Source: Phycicoccus sp. Soil802 (GTDB taxonomy: Bacteria; Actinomycetota; Actinomycetes; Actinomycetales; Dermatophilaceae). Taken from it: a stretch of DNA of 64,000 bases. Within the stretch, counting starts at the first letter, position 1, and every line of letters starts with the position of its first letter. Made by a program: the position numbers and the translations under genes. Below, in pieces: positions 50,034 through 58,616 of this stretch. The notes under the pieces were generated by a model. The model was not told where the DNA came from and searched no databases. It saw only the letters and a program-made list of their open reading frames with translations. The stretch spans positions 1 through 64,000 of the forward strand of contig NZ_LMSS01000008.1 of assembly GCF_001429605.1 (NCBI RefSeq), given 5' to 3'.

Positions 50034-50356
50034 CGGCGACCCCCGCCTCGCAAGGCGCCACCGACCGCCTCGGGCAGCGACGCGCCGAGCGCGGCCACCC
50101 GGATCACGGCGGCCCGGGCCCCCTCGACGGCCTCGGCGTGGACGGCCAGGAGGCGCGCGGCCGCCTCGAGCTCGTCGGCACGGCAGCGCAGGCCACCGGC
50201 CCGTGCCACCACCTGGACGCGGAAGAGGTCCGCCGCGGGTGACCGCCACGCCACGTCGCCGGTCGCGGCGACCTGGAGCGCGAGCCTCCGCAGGTGCTCC
50301 GCGTCGACCGCTAGCCGTCGTGAGATGAGCCTGATCTGTTCCGGGTCCCCGAGCAT
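50030..50356 (-). CDS. WXG100-like small helical protein
   Basis: A 108-aa protein with two predicted helices and a central turn WRSPAADLFR at about residues 37-46, close to the W-x-G turn of ESX substrates, with Ser replacing Gly. Its helices (DPEQIRLISRRLAVDAEHL and RADELEAAARLLAVHAEAV, quoted in part) have heptad spacing. It is translationally coupled to the lipase-fold gene. The ATG at 50356 is 6 nt from CAGGGT, a possible -10. No ESX ATPase or membrane genes are in the window, so secretion is speculative. Confidence 0.5.
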   Translation of the reverse strand: MLGDPEQIRLISRRLAVDAEHLRRLALQVAATGDVAWRSPAADLFRVQVVARAGGLRCRADELEAAARLLAVHAEAVEGARAAVIRVAALGASLPEAVGGALRGGGRR

Positions 50357-50447
50357 GCGACCACCCTGGCCGCATCGCAGGCGCCGGCCCATCCATCGAG
50401 TACCGGCCTGTGGGTTCGCCTGCCGACATCCTCGGGTTGTGGACGGC

Positions 50448-51209
50448 TCAGCGCGATACGAGGCCGGTAGCGGGGTCCCGGTCGGTCAGGCAGTAGCGCC
50501 GCCCGCCCGGGTCGACGAGCACCGTCCAGACCGCCTCCACGCGCTCGACGGCGGCGCCGAGGGCGAGGTGCCGCGCCGTCTCGGCCGCTCGGTCGAGGCA
50601 CGCGAAGTCCACGTGCGCCCGCACGTCCCCCTCGCCTTCCACGAGCTGCTGCAGCAGCAGCCGCACCGGTATGCCGTCCGGCCGGAGCAGGCTGGTGAAG
50701 CCCGGGACGCTTCCCGGCCGGACCTCCCACCCCGTGAGGGCGGACCAGAAGGCCAGCTCCGCGGCATACGCGGGCTCGGGGACGTCCAGGCAGACCTGGT
50801 CGAGCAGGGTCTGGGCACCCGAGCGGACCTGGCCGGCGGCGGTCTCGTGCGGCTGCCACCGGGTCAGGCAGAAGACGAAGCCGCCGGGCGAGCGGCAGAC
50901 GACCACACCCAGCACCCCGTCGTCGTCGGGCACCTCGGCCACAACCTCCGCGCCCAGCCCGAGCGCCTCGTCGCGGGCCACCTCCAAGGGCGCCTGCACG
51001 TCGAGGTCGAGGTGCACCCCGCCGCGGCCACCGACCCGCTGCACCTTGACCCACGCCGAGCCGTCGGCCGGCAGCAGCGTGGCGAACTCCTCCCGGTCAC
51101 CACGCCGCGGCGAGACGACCGTCGCGGTCGCCGAGCTCCAGTAGTCGACGGCCTCGTCGAAGCCTTCCTCGGGGAGGTCCAGGAACGCCCAGACCCAGCG
51201 GACCCTCAT
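50448..51209 (-). CDS. VOC-family protein, two domains
   Basis: A 253-aa protein of two glyoxalase/dioxygenase-like modules. The first has HLDLDVQAPLE and GVVVCRSPGGFVFCLT; the second has QVCLDVPEPAYAAELAFWSA, AHVDFACLDRAAE and LVDPGGRRYCLTDRDP. VOC proteins bind metals or small molecules; function cannot be assigned. Last gene of the six-gene operon, overlapping the dipeptidase by 4 nt. One GCGGCATAC motif encodes its AYAAE. Confidence 0.8.
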   Translation of the reverse strand: MRVRWVWAFLDLPEEGFDEAVDYWSSATATVVSPRRGDREEFATLLPADGSAWVKVQRVGGRGGVHLDLDVQAPLEVARDEALGLGAEVVAEVPDDDGVLGVVVCRSPGGFVFCLTRWQPHETAAGQVRSGAQTLLDQVCLDVPEPAYAAELAFWSALTGWEVRPGSVPGFTSLLRPDGIPVRLLLQQLVEGEGDVRAHVDFACLDRAAETARHLALGAAVERVEAVWTVLVDPGGRRYCLTDRDPATGLVSR

Positions 51210-52594
51210 GACCCAGCCTCGGCCAGCAGGCCGCCGAGGTCGGCGATGAAGAGGGCCTGGGTCAGCGCCGTGCGGAGCAGCTCCTCGGGGTCGACGCTCT
51301 CGCCCGGTGCGTGGATGCGCGACGCAGGCTCCTCGACGCCGAGCAGCATGATCTCCGCGGTGGGCACCAGCTCGGCGAGAGCGGTGGCCAGCGGGATCGA
51401 GCCACCCTGGCCGGTCGTCACGGCGTCGCGTCCGAACGCGGTCCGCATCGACCGCCGCATCGCCGCGTAGGCGGGCCCGTCGGTGCGTGCGCGGAAGCCG
51501 CGGCCCAGCGAGACCGGCTGGATCTCGACCTGGGCGCCGTACGGCGTGTGGGCTCGAAGGTGGGCGATGAGCAGCTGCTGGGCGGCCGCGGCATCGGTGT
51601 CGGCGGGCACGCGCAGGTTGACGACGGCGCGCGCCTCCCCCTGCGCCGCCGCTGTCACCTGTGAGATGGGGGGACAGTCGATCGCGAGCACGGTGGCCGC
51701 GGGGCGCGCCCACAGCAGGTCAGCGATCGCGCCAGTGCCGGTGAGCGGCTCGACGCCTTCGAGCAGGCCCGCATCCTCACGAAACCGGTTGGCGTCAAAG
51801 GGCGCTCCGTCCCACACCCCGTCGTGCGACAACCCGTCGATCGTGGTCTCACCATCGGGGCCACGCAAGCTGGCCAGAGCCGTGAGGAGGGCCTGGAGCG
51901 CATCGGGAGCCGGGCCGCCGTACATGCCCGAGTGCGCAGGGTGGGTCATCGTGCGCACCGTCATCAGCACGCTGCCCGTGCCGCGCAGCGACGTCGTCAG
52001 CGTCGGCAGGCCGGCTTCGACGTTGCCCGTGTCGGCGAGGAGCAGCGCGTCGCACGCGACGAGGTCCGGACGCGCGCGGGCCAACGCCTCCATCCCACCG
52101 CTGGACTGCTCCTCGGAGCCCTCGCAGACGACCGCGACCTCCACGGGCCAGGAGCCGAGCACCTCCCGCAGCGCCCGGAGGGCGAGCAGGCTGGCCACGA
52201 GGTTGCCCTTGCAGTCGGCGGATCCCCTTCCGTACCAACGCCCGTCGACCTCAGTCAGCTCCCAGGGCGGCGTCTGCCACCCGTCGGGGTCACCGACCGG
52301 CACGACGTCGTAGTGCGAGTACAGAAGCACCGTCGGCGCACCGGCCGGGCCGGCCGTGCGTCCCACCACTGCGAGCGACCCGTCAGGCGTGGGATGGGCC
52401 TGTATGCCGTCCACACCCGCCTGCGTGAACAGCTCACCGACCAGCTCGGCTGCGGCCACGCACTCGCTCGCCGGCTCGATCGCCGGGTTCGCCACCGAGC
52501 GCAGCGCGACGAGACGCGCGAGGTCGTCGCGAGCAGCCGGCATACCGGCGTCGACGGCTGCGGCGAGGCGCTCGGCGAGCGAACCCTCGGTCAC
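51206..52594 (-). CDS. M20-family dipeptidase
   Basis: A 462-aa zinc peptidase. Metal residues are in LYSHYDVVPVG, GRGSADCKGN, CEGSEEQSSGG, DTGNVEAG and the C-terminal SRIHAPGESVD; a dimerisation domain lies between. Such enzymes cleave dipeptides or N-acyl amino acids. The GTG at 52594 overlaps the esterase stop (GTGA). Its place next to an ATP-grasp ligase and S51 peptidase suggests turnover of a small peptide product (inference). Confidence 0.88.
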   Translation of the reverse strand: MTEGSLAERLAAAVDAGMPAARDDLARLVALRSVANPAIEPASECVAAAELVGELFTQAGVDGIQAHPTPDGSLAVVGRTAGPAGAPTVLLYSHYDVVPVGDPDGWQTPPWELTEVDGRWYGRGSADCKGNLVASLLALRALREVLGSWPVEVAVVCEGSEEQSSGGMEALARARPDLVACDALLLADTGNVEAGLPTLTTSLRGTGSVLMTVRTMTHPAHSGMYGGPAPDALQALLTALASLRGPDGETTIDGLSHDGVWDGAPFDANRFREDAGLLEGVEPLTGTGAIADLLWARPAATVLAIDCPPISQVTAAAQGEARAVVNLRVPADTDAAAAQQLLIAHLRAHTPYGAQVEIQPVSLGRGFRARTDGPAYAAMRRSMRTAFGRDAVTTGQGGSIPLATALAELVPTAEIMLLGVEEPASRIHAPGESVDPEELLRTALTQALFIADLGGLLAEAGS

Positions 52595-53313
52595 GGCACC
52601 AGGTCGTCGAGGTAGAGGGGCAGCATCTCCCACCAGGTCGGCCAGTCGTGGTCGTAACGGTCGCCCCAGTCGTCGACCCGGTTCGGGATTCCCTTGCGGC
52701 CCAGCGCATCAGCAGCCGCCCACGACTCGCCCACGTCCTCCCACCGGCCGCTGCCGGAGGCCAGGACGACGTAGCGGTGGCGCAGCATCTCCAGTGCCGG
52801 GCCCTCGAGACCAGGGAGGAACTGCAGGGGGGACGCGAAGTACCAGTCCTCGGTGGTGTCGCCGCCGATGAACTGCTCGACGTGGTAGGTGCCGCTCATG
52901 CAGATCGCCGCGCTGAACAGGTGCGGGTAGCGGCAGATCATGGCGAACGAGTTGAAGGCCCCGATGGAGGCACCGGCCAGGACCACCGACTGGGGAGAGC
53001 TGTCGGCGTGGATCGCCGGCACCACTTCCTCGGCGATGGCCTGGTGGTACTGGTTGAACAGCCACATCCGGTGCTCGGGCGACCCCTCGTTGCGCTGCAG
53101 CGCCTGGCCCGCGGCACTGTCACACGAGTAGACCTTGATCCGGCCGGCCTCGATCATCGGTGCGAGGGTGCCGACCAGGTGGTGGCGCTCGACCTCCTCG
53201 GCGTCTCCGCCGGCCGTCGGGAACAGCAGCACGGGCACGCCGTAGTGGCCCCAGCGGACCAGCGAGATGTCTCGCCCCATCCGCTCCGAGTGCCAGCGTT
53301 CGGTGACCTTCAT
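52591..53313 (-). CDS. Esterase-D-like hydrolase
   Basis: A 240-aa alpha/beta hydrolase of the putative-esterase family. VLLFPTAGGDAEEVE, the nucleophile motif LAGASIGAFNSF near residue 115, and a C-terminal DWGDRYDHDWPTWWEMLP with the likely His are visible. ATG 53313 follows GGAGG; an ATG 12 nt earlier is possible. It overlaps the dipeptidase by 4 nt. Substrate unknown. Confidence 0.8.
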   Translation of the reverse strand: MKVTERWHSERMGRDISLVRWGHYGVPVLLFPTAGGDAEEVERHHLVGTLAPMIEAGRIKVYSCDSAAGQALQRNEGSPEHRMWLFNQYHQAIAEEVVPAIHADSSPQSVVLAGASIGAFNSFAMICRYPHLFSAAICMSGTYHVEQFIGGDTTEDWYFASPLQFLPGLEGPALEMLRHRYVVLASGSGRWEDVGESWAAADALGRKGIPNRVDDWGDRYDHDWPTWWEMLPLYLDDLVP

Positions 53314-53339
53314 GCCGTCCTCCATCTGGTCGGGTGCAT

Positions 53340-54488
53340 CTACTCGTACACGAACTTCTGGGGTCCGGGGAACAGCCACGACAGCCCGTCTCGCAGGCGG
53401 TCGCGCCAGTCCTCCCAGTTGTGGCCGTCGCGCGCCTCGACGTACTTCACGGTCATGCCGGCGCCGCGGAAGACCGGCACCATCGACCGGTTGGGGGTGA
53501 TCAGCGGTTCGTACGTCCCGCAGCTCATGAACAGCCGCTCGACCGGCGCCGTCGGCTTGGCGCGGTAGCGGTTGACGAACTTCACCACCGGGTCGAAGGC
53601 CGGCCCGCCGCCGTGGTCGGTGCCGATGTCGGTGAAGACCAGCGACGCCGACTGCAGGAAGAGCGACCCGAAGACCCCGGGGTAGCGCACCGCCGTGGAC
53701 AGCGACGCGATCCCGCCGAAGCTCGACCCCATCAGGCAGCGCGCCTCGGGGTCGTCGACCAGGGGCAGTCGCTCGGCGAGGGTGGGCAGCAGCTCGCGCG
53801 CGATGAACCGGGCGTGCGGCGCGTGGTTCGGGTACTCCCGCAACCGGTCCCGGGGTGGGACGAACGCCGCGATGAGGGGAGCGACGTCGAGCCGGTGGAT
53901 CAGGTTGTCCAGCACCGTCTTCATCGCCGCGTAGTTGAGGTAGTCGTCGCCGTCGTGCACGACGAGCAGCGGGTAGCGCAGGGAGGGGTTGTAGCGCGCC
54001 GGCAGGTAGAGCTTCACAGGCTGTTCGCGACGCAGCGCCTTCGACCGGAAGGTGTCCTCGACGAGCTCGCCGGGGCGGGCCTCCGGGTCGTGGTGCACCC
54101 AGTCCGGCACCTCGTAGCCGGTGGCGGCGCACACCGAGCTCGACCCCATCGGCGAGTGCGCCACCCGGGGGTTGAGCGGGTCGTTGAAGGTCTCGTAGCG
54201 GTCGCCGTAGCGGGTCTCGAGCTGGTACTCGACCCGGGATCCGTTGGGCAGCACCGTGGTCACGGCCCAGAGGTCGGTGTCGGGCAGCCGCTTCATGGAC
54301 AGGGGGTCGGGCAGCCCGACGACGCGGTGCCGCACCCGCACCTCGTCGGCCTCGCCGCGGAAGAGGAAGGTCGCCCGCTCCCCCTCGATGATGGGCGCCC
54401 CGTGGCGGGCGACGAACCGGTCGAGGACGGCGTCGTCGACGGGCAGGCGCTCCCGGAGCCGGTTGACGGCCAGCCGTCCCTCGCTCAC
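53340..54488 (-). CDS. Enterochelin-esterase-like hydrolase
   Basis: A 382-aa protein. An N-terminal beta-rich domain of about 120 residues (VRHRVVGLPDPLSM, RVEYQLETRYGDR) precedes an esterase domain with LLVVHDGDDYLNY, the nucleophile motif CLMGSSFGGIASL and a C-terminal EARDGHNWEDWRDRL with the catalytic His. This two-part design is like the Fes family. The siderophore meaning of that family should not be transferred: no siderophore genes are here. GTG at 54488 overlaps the S51 gene by 4 nt. Confidence 0.82.
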   Translation of the reverse strand: MSEGRLAVNRLRERLPVDDAVLDRFVARHGAPIIEGERATFLFRGEADEVRVRHRVVGLPDPLSMKRLPDTDLWAVTTVLPNGSRVEYQLETRYGDRYETFNDPLNPRVAHSPMGSSSVCAATGYEVPDWVHHDPEARPGELVEDTFRSKALRREQPVKLYLPARYNPSLRYPLLVVHDGDDYLNYAAMKTVLDNLIHRLDVAPLIAAFVPPRDRLREYPNHAPHARFIARELLPTLAERLPLVDDPEARCLMGSSFGGIASLSTAVRYPGVFGSLFLQSASLVFTDIGTDHGGGPAFDPVVKFVNRYRAKPTAPVERLFMSCGTYEPLITPNRSMVPVFRGAGMTVKYVEARDGHNWEDWRDRLRDGLSWLFPGPQKFVYE

Positions 54489-55444
54489 GAGACACCTCCC
54501 CGACCATTGGTCCCCAGCTCGTGCACCGCGCCGTCGATGCCGAGGATCCGCGCACCGCGGGGCAGGCCGCCGTCCGCGGTGAGCTCGAGGGCGGTGCCGT
54601 CGTCGAGCAGGACGCAGTGCTGGTCGGTGAACCGCCGGGCCATGACGGCACAGCGGTCCCGGTCGTCCAGCCGCAGCCGGCGTCGGGCGTGCGGCAGGGC
54701 CACGATGCCCTGCACCCGGCCCAGCCCGCGGTCGAACACCTCGGCCTCGGTGTTCCCCTCCGGGCCGTGGTCGTGGAACAGCACGACCCGCTCGGTCAAC
54801 GCCATCGCCCCGGCCGACCAGGCGATCACCGGCACGTCGTCGGGGATGGTGATCGCGAAGAGCCGCAGGGTCCGCAGGAGGGTGCCGACGTGACCACCGG
54901 TCAGCACGACCGCCGCCGACTGCCCGAGCAGGTCCGCCAGCTCCCCCCGGTGCCAGCCGATCACTCCGCTGGAGTCGATCGGCGCCGCCCCTTCGAGGTC
55001 GGCATAGAGCCCCTTGAGCTGGGCGGCGTACCACTGGTCGATGTGGCGGACGACCTCGATCGAGTCGTCCAGGGCCGCGTGTGCCGTGGCCTCGCCCCGG
55101 ACCCGTCCCTCACCTTCGCGCGTGCGGCGCTGCACGGCATACACACCGTCCATGGCGTTCTGGAGGCGCAGCCGGTAGAGGGACAGGAGCGCGTCGTGGC
55201 GGTCGCGGAAGGCGAGCGCGGCGCTGCCGAACGCCTCGTCCTTGGTGATCACGTCGAGGCTGCGGTGGTAGAGCCGCAGGTGGCGGGTGTCGCCGCCGAG
55301 GACGGTGTCGAGCTCGTCGACGACGTCCTCACGCTCCTCCCAGCCGGCGTTGATCGTCGCGACGGGTCCGTCGACACCGAGGGAACGCAGGGCGGTGCCG
55401 GCCGTGGTCATGAACCGTTGCGGCCCGAGGAGGACGGTGCGCAT
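54485..55444 (-). CDS. Peptidase S51/cyanophycinase-like protein
   Basis: A 319-aa protein with a class-I amidotransferase-like fold. VVLTGGHVGTLLRTLRLF and the nucleophile elbow VIAWSAGAMAL, followed by FHDHGPEGN, match the S51 group, which includes cyanophycinase and dipeptidase E. The N-terminal half is a helical insertion not typical of cyanophycinase. It lies 12 nt after the ATP-grasp gene and 4 nt into the esterase gene. It may cleave a product of that ligase (inference). Confidence 0.78.
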   Translation of the reverse strand: MRTVLLGPQRFMTTAGTALRSLGVDGPVATINAGWEEREDVVDELDTVLGGDTRHLRLYHRSLDVITKDEAFGSAALAFRDRHDALLSLYRLRLQNAMDGVYAVQRRTREGEGRVRGEATAHAALDDSIEVVRHIDQWYAAQLKGLYADLEGAAPIDSSGVIGWHRGELADLLGQSAAVVLTGGHVGTLLRTLRLFAITIPDDVPVIAWSAGAMALTERVVLFHDHGPEGNTEAEVFDRGLGRVQGIVALPHARRRLRLDDRDRCAVMARRFTDQHCVLLDDGTALELTADGGLPRGARILGIDGAVHELGTNGRGGVS

Positions 55445-55456
55445 CAGGGGTCGGGA

Positions 55457-56680
55457 CTAGCCCGCGTGGACGTGGATGGTGCGGCCCACGTCGTCGAGCA
55501 TCCCGCGCAGGGTGTCGTAGTCGGGGTGCCGCATCCGCACGTAGGCGTTGGCCATGTAGCCCGCCTCGACCGGCTGGGTGTGGTGGCCCACCGGCGGGAA
55601 GTGGCCGTCGATGATCCACTCACCGTGGCGGCGCTGGATCTCCTCGATGCCGCTGTAGCCGGTGATGTGGCCGTCGGCGTCCGGACGCAGGGCGATGATG
55701 CCGGCGGAGTAGGGGCGACGCATCGGCGACTCGGGGACGCCGTGGGTGATGATGTGCGCCCACTCGCGGTAGACGTCCACGTCGTTGCTCGCGGAGTAGA
55801 GGTCCCAGCAGCCAACTCCCGGAGGGCGGCAGCCGATCTCGGAGAACTTCAGGCCCTTGGGTCCGTGGAACCACTCCATGTGGGTCGCGCTGGTCCCGAT
55901 GCCCAGGGCCTCGATGACCTTGGCGCCCATCGCGGCGACCTCGGTGTAGAACGACGAGTCGGCCATCCGGTTGGTGGTCGCGAACTGGGGGGAGATCCAG
56001 CGGCTGCGCATCGCCTCGAGGACGTTGGGGTAGTAGTGCGTGGTCCAGTCGTGGACGACGTGGCCGTCCTTGGCGATGGTGTCGTAGAAGCCCTCGTGGC
56101 CCTCGACGAACTCCTCGATCGCGATCGAGGCCGCACCGTGCGAGCCGAACTCCGTGAGCGCGTGGGCCAGCTCGGTGTCGTTGTCGACCCGCATCGTGTC
56201 CTTGGCGCCGGCGCCGTCGCGCGGCTTGAGGATGAGCGGGTAGCCGACCGCCTCGGCGAAGGCCCAGGCCTCGTGGGCGTGGTCGATGGCGGCGGACGCG
56301 GCAGTGGGGACACCCACCTCGCGCAGGGCCTGCTTCATCGACGGCTTGTCGCGGCACAGCCAGGTGGTGCGCACCGACGTGCCGGGGATGCCGGTGGCCT
56401 CCCGGACCTGCGCGGCGACCATGGTGTGCGCCTCGACCGTGGCCTCGAGCCCGTCCACCCAGACCTTGGACTGGATGAACTGCACGGCCTCGGTCATCGC
56501 CCGCAGGTCGGTGACCGACCCGACCTTGTAGTAGCCGCTCATCGCGGTGCGGAGCTCGTCGTCGAGGGTGTACTCGTCGGACTCCCCGATGCCGATGACG
56601 TTGGCCCCGACCGACGCGAGCGCGAGGGCGAACCGACGCTGGTTGGCAGGGAACCCCGGCTCCACGAAGACGATGTTCAC
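55457..56680 (-). CDS. ATP-grasp ligase-like protein
   Basis: A 407-aa ATP-grasp enzyme. The N-terminal Rossmann part begins IVFVEPGFPANQRRFALAL (quoted in part). The grasp domain has PLILKPRDGAGAKDTMRVDN (the ATP-binding Lys), EEFVEGHEGFYD and the metal ligands FSEIGCRPPGVG. ATP-grasp enzymes form amide or thioester bonds through acyl phosphates; carnosine-synthase and peptide-ligase types are nearest in style. First gene of the six-gene operon. GTG 56680 stands 7 nt from TAGAGT (56688-56693). Substrates unknown. Confidence 0.82.
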   Translation of the reverse strand: MNIVFVEPGFPANQRRFALALASVGANVIGIGESDEYTLDDELRTAMSGYYKVGSVTDLRAMTEAVQFIQSKVWVDGLEATVEAHTMVAAQVREATGIPGTSVRTTWLCRDKPSMKQALREVGVPTAASAAIDHAHEAWAFAEAVGYPLILKPRDGAGAKDTMRVDNDTELAHALTEFGSHGAASIAIEEFVEGHEGFYDTIAKDGHVVHDWTTHYYPNVLEAMRSRWISPQFATTNRMADSSFYTEVAAMGAKVIEALGIGTSATHMEWFHGPKGLKFSEIGCRPPGVGCWDLYSASNDVDVYREWAHIITHGVPESPMRRPYSAGIIALRPDADGHITGYSGIEEIQRRHGEWIIDGHFPPVGHHTQPVEAGYMANAYVRMRHPDYDTLRGMLDDVGRTIHVHAG

Positions 56681-56687
56681 GGCCCCG

Positions 56688-56693
56688 ACTCTA
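56688..56693 (-). promoter_or_regulatory. Probable -10 element of the ATP-grasp operon
   Basis: TAGAGT on the minus strand ends 7 nt before the GTG at 56680, so the operon message is probably leaderless. Confidence 0.45.
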
Positions 56694-56743
56694 GCCACGC
56701 GGGGCGGTCCGTGCGCGCGCCCGGGGTCGCCATGAGCCGCTGG

Positions 56744-57748
56744 TCAGGCCAGGAACGCCCAGGAGTCACGGACCCGCTGGGTCCACCACGCAACGCGGTC
56801 GGCGGGGGCTGCCCACCGCGCGAGCAGTGCCTCGTCCGCCTCGACCCGCCCGACCGGGAGCACCCCTGCGCGCGGGAGGAGCGGGGCGTCCGTGACGTCG
56901 CCACCGAGCAGCGCGACGGTGCCCAGCCCGCAGGCGAACGGCAGCTCGGGCAGGGCCGCGGCGAGCGCGACCCCCGCGGCCATGCCCACGGAGGTGTCGA
57001 GGGCCGAGGAGACCACGGCGGGCAGCCCGCACTCGCCGACCACTTCCAGCGCGCGCGACACCCCGCCGAGCGGGGCGACCTTGACGACGACCAGGTCGGC
57101 CGCCTCCTCGCGTGCCACCCGCACCGGGTCCTCGGCCTTGCGGATCGACTCGTCGGCGGCCACCAACACGTCGGTGCCGTGGCGGGCCAGCGCCAGGCGC
57201 AGCTCGCGCAGCTCGCGCACCTCCGCGCACGGCTGCTCCGCATACTCCAGCCGGTATGCCGCGAGGCGGCTGAGCGCTTCGGTCGCCTCCCGGACCGACC
57301 ACCCGCCGTTGGCGTCCACCCGGATCCGGCCGGTCGGGCCCAGCACGTCGCGCACGGCGGCGACGCGGTCGAGGTCGTCCTCGAGACCCTGGCCGCGCTC
57401 GGCGACCTTGACCTTGGCCGTCGTCGCGCCCTCGAACCGCGCCAGCACCCCGGCCACGTCTGCGGCGGCCACCGCCGGAACGGTCGCGTTGACCGGGACG
57501 ACGTCGCGGCGCGGCGCCGGCCACCGGCCCCACCCCGCCTCGACCGCGGCCGCGAGCCAGCGCGATGACTCAGGAGGCCCGTACTCGACGAACGGGGAGA
57601 ACTCCGCCCACCCGGACGGGCCGCGCAGCAGAGCCGCCTCGCGCTCGGTGACCCCGCGGAAGCGGACCCGCAGGGGGATCGACACGACCCGCAGCCCCGC
57701 GAGCAGCTCCTCGACGGGAGGCAGCTCGGGCAGGCTCGGCGACGTCAT
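56744..57748 (-). CDS. menC: o-Succinylbenzoate synthase
   Basis: A 334-aa enolase-superfamily enzyme that dehydrates SHCHC to o-succinylbenzoate. The catalytic KxK lies in TAKVKVAERG. Metal residues are in RVDANGGW, YAEQPC and AADESIR, and the second catalytic Lys in VVVKVAPLGG. The ATG at 57748 is preferred over 57757 because TGCAAT (57756-57761) would serve as a -10 in leaderless spacing. It is divergent from the peroxidase gene. Confidence 0.9.
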   Translation of the reverse strand: MTSPSLPELPPVEELLAGLRVVSIPLRVRFRGVTEREAALLRGPSGWAEFSPFVEYGPPESSRWLAAAVEAGWGRWPAPRRDVVPVNATVPAVAAADVAGVLARFEGATTAKVKVAERGQGLEDDLDRVAAVRDVLGPTGRIRVDANGGWSVREATEALSRLAAYRLEYAEQPCAEVRELRELRLALARHGTDVLVAADESIRKAEDPVRVAREEAADLVVVKVAPLGGVSRALEVVGECGLPAVVSSALDTSVGMAAGVALAAALPELPFACGLGTVALLGGDVTDAPLLPRAGVLPVGRVEADEALLARWAAPADRVAWWTQRVRDSWAFLA

Positions 57749-57761
57749 GCGCCCCATTGCA

Positions 57762-58002
57762 GCAGATGCGCCCGGACCGTGGCTGTCGGCCCGGGCGCGT
57801 CACCCGGGAGGGTCCCACGGTCGGGCACCCCGGACACCCGCCGACAATCCGCATGGAATAGGCATGGACGGGAATCCGCTGCACCAGTGAGTAACTAATC
57901 CCACCCGAGCAGGTCACTTCGGCCTGCCCTGGCCGACGGGCCCGCACCATCCGGACCCGCTCGCCCTGACCGTCCCCCGGCCGTTCCCACGAAAGGTGCC
58001 CC
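57762..58002. other. menC-gpx divergent gap
   Basis: About 240 nt without a gene. A locally A/T-richer patch near 57850-57900 probably holds the gpx promoter, but no -35/-10 pair is convincing. GAAAGG just before 58003 is the gpx ribosome site. Nothing else recognised. Confidence 0.3.
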
Positions 58003-58485
58003 GTGCCGACTCTCTCCGACTTCACCGCCACCACCCTCACCGGTGAGGAGCAGCCGCTGGCCGAGTACGCCGGCAAGGTCGCCCTCGTCGTCAACACCGC
58101 CAGTGAGTGCGGCTTCACCCCCCAGTTCGAGGGCCTGGAGAAGCTCTACGGCGAGTACGAAGACAAGGGCCTGGTCGTGCTCGGCTTTCCGTGCAACCAG
58201 TTCGGCGGTCAGGAGCCCGGTGACGAGGCCCAGATCGGCGAGTTCTGCCAGCGCAACTACGGGGTGAGCTTCCCGATGTTCGCCAAGGTCGACGTGAACG
58301 GCGACGACGCCCACCCGGTCTTCGACTGGCTGAAGTCGGAGAAGGGCGGCCTGCTCGGCGGCGCGATCAAGTGGAACTTCACCAAGTTCCTCGTCGGTCG
58401 CGACGGCACGGTCCTCAAGCGCTACGGCTCGACCACCAAGCCCGAGGACATCGCCAAGGACCTCGAGGAAGCCCTCGCCGCCTGA
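58003..58485 (+). CDS. Glutathione peroxidase-family thiol peroxidase
   Basis: A 160-aa thioredoxin-fold peroxidase. The peroxidatic Cys is in NTASECGFTPQ (Cys, not selenocysteine), the second Cys and Gln are in GFPCNQFGGQEPG, and the Trp/Asn are in KWNFTKFLV. Bacterial members mostly use thioredoxin or, in actinobacteria, mycothiol systems. It starts with GTG at 58003. It is followed 60 nt later by a perfect 47-bp palindrome. Confidence 0.92.
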   Translation: MPTLSDFTATTLTGEEQPLAEYAGKVALVVNTASECGFTPQFEGLEKLYGEYEDKGLVVLGFPCNQFGGQEPGDEAQIGEFCQRNYGVSFPMFAKVDVNGDDAHPVFDWLKSEKGGLLGGAIKWNFTKFLVGRDGTVLKRYGSTTKPEDIAKDLEEALAA

Positions 58486-58544
58486 CCCGCCCGCCCCCCG
58501 CCCGGCCTGACCCCACCCGTCCCACCTTTATCGGGTCTTGGGAC

Positions 58545-58591
58545 AACGTTGAGCCTCACCCCGGAACGGTTCCGGGGTGAGGCTCAACGTT
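58545..58591. terminator. Perfect 47-bp palindrome downstream of gpx
   Basis: Two 23-bp arms (58545-58567 and 58569-58591), beginning AACGTTGAGCCTCACC and meeting at GGAAC-G-GTTCC, match without error around one base. RNA from either strand would form a very stable hairpin, so terminator is the simplest reading; no T-tract follows. It abuts the truncated vapC remnant. Confidence 0.7.
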
Positions 58592-58616
58592 TCGGGGTGA
58601 AGCGCAGCACTCCGAG

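Noticed and set aside
53340-54488. Siderophore utilisation role for the enterochelin-esterase-like gene
   Set aside because: Only the fold is similar; no siderophore synthesis or uptake gene lies in the window and the operon partners point elsewhere.
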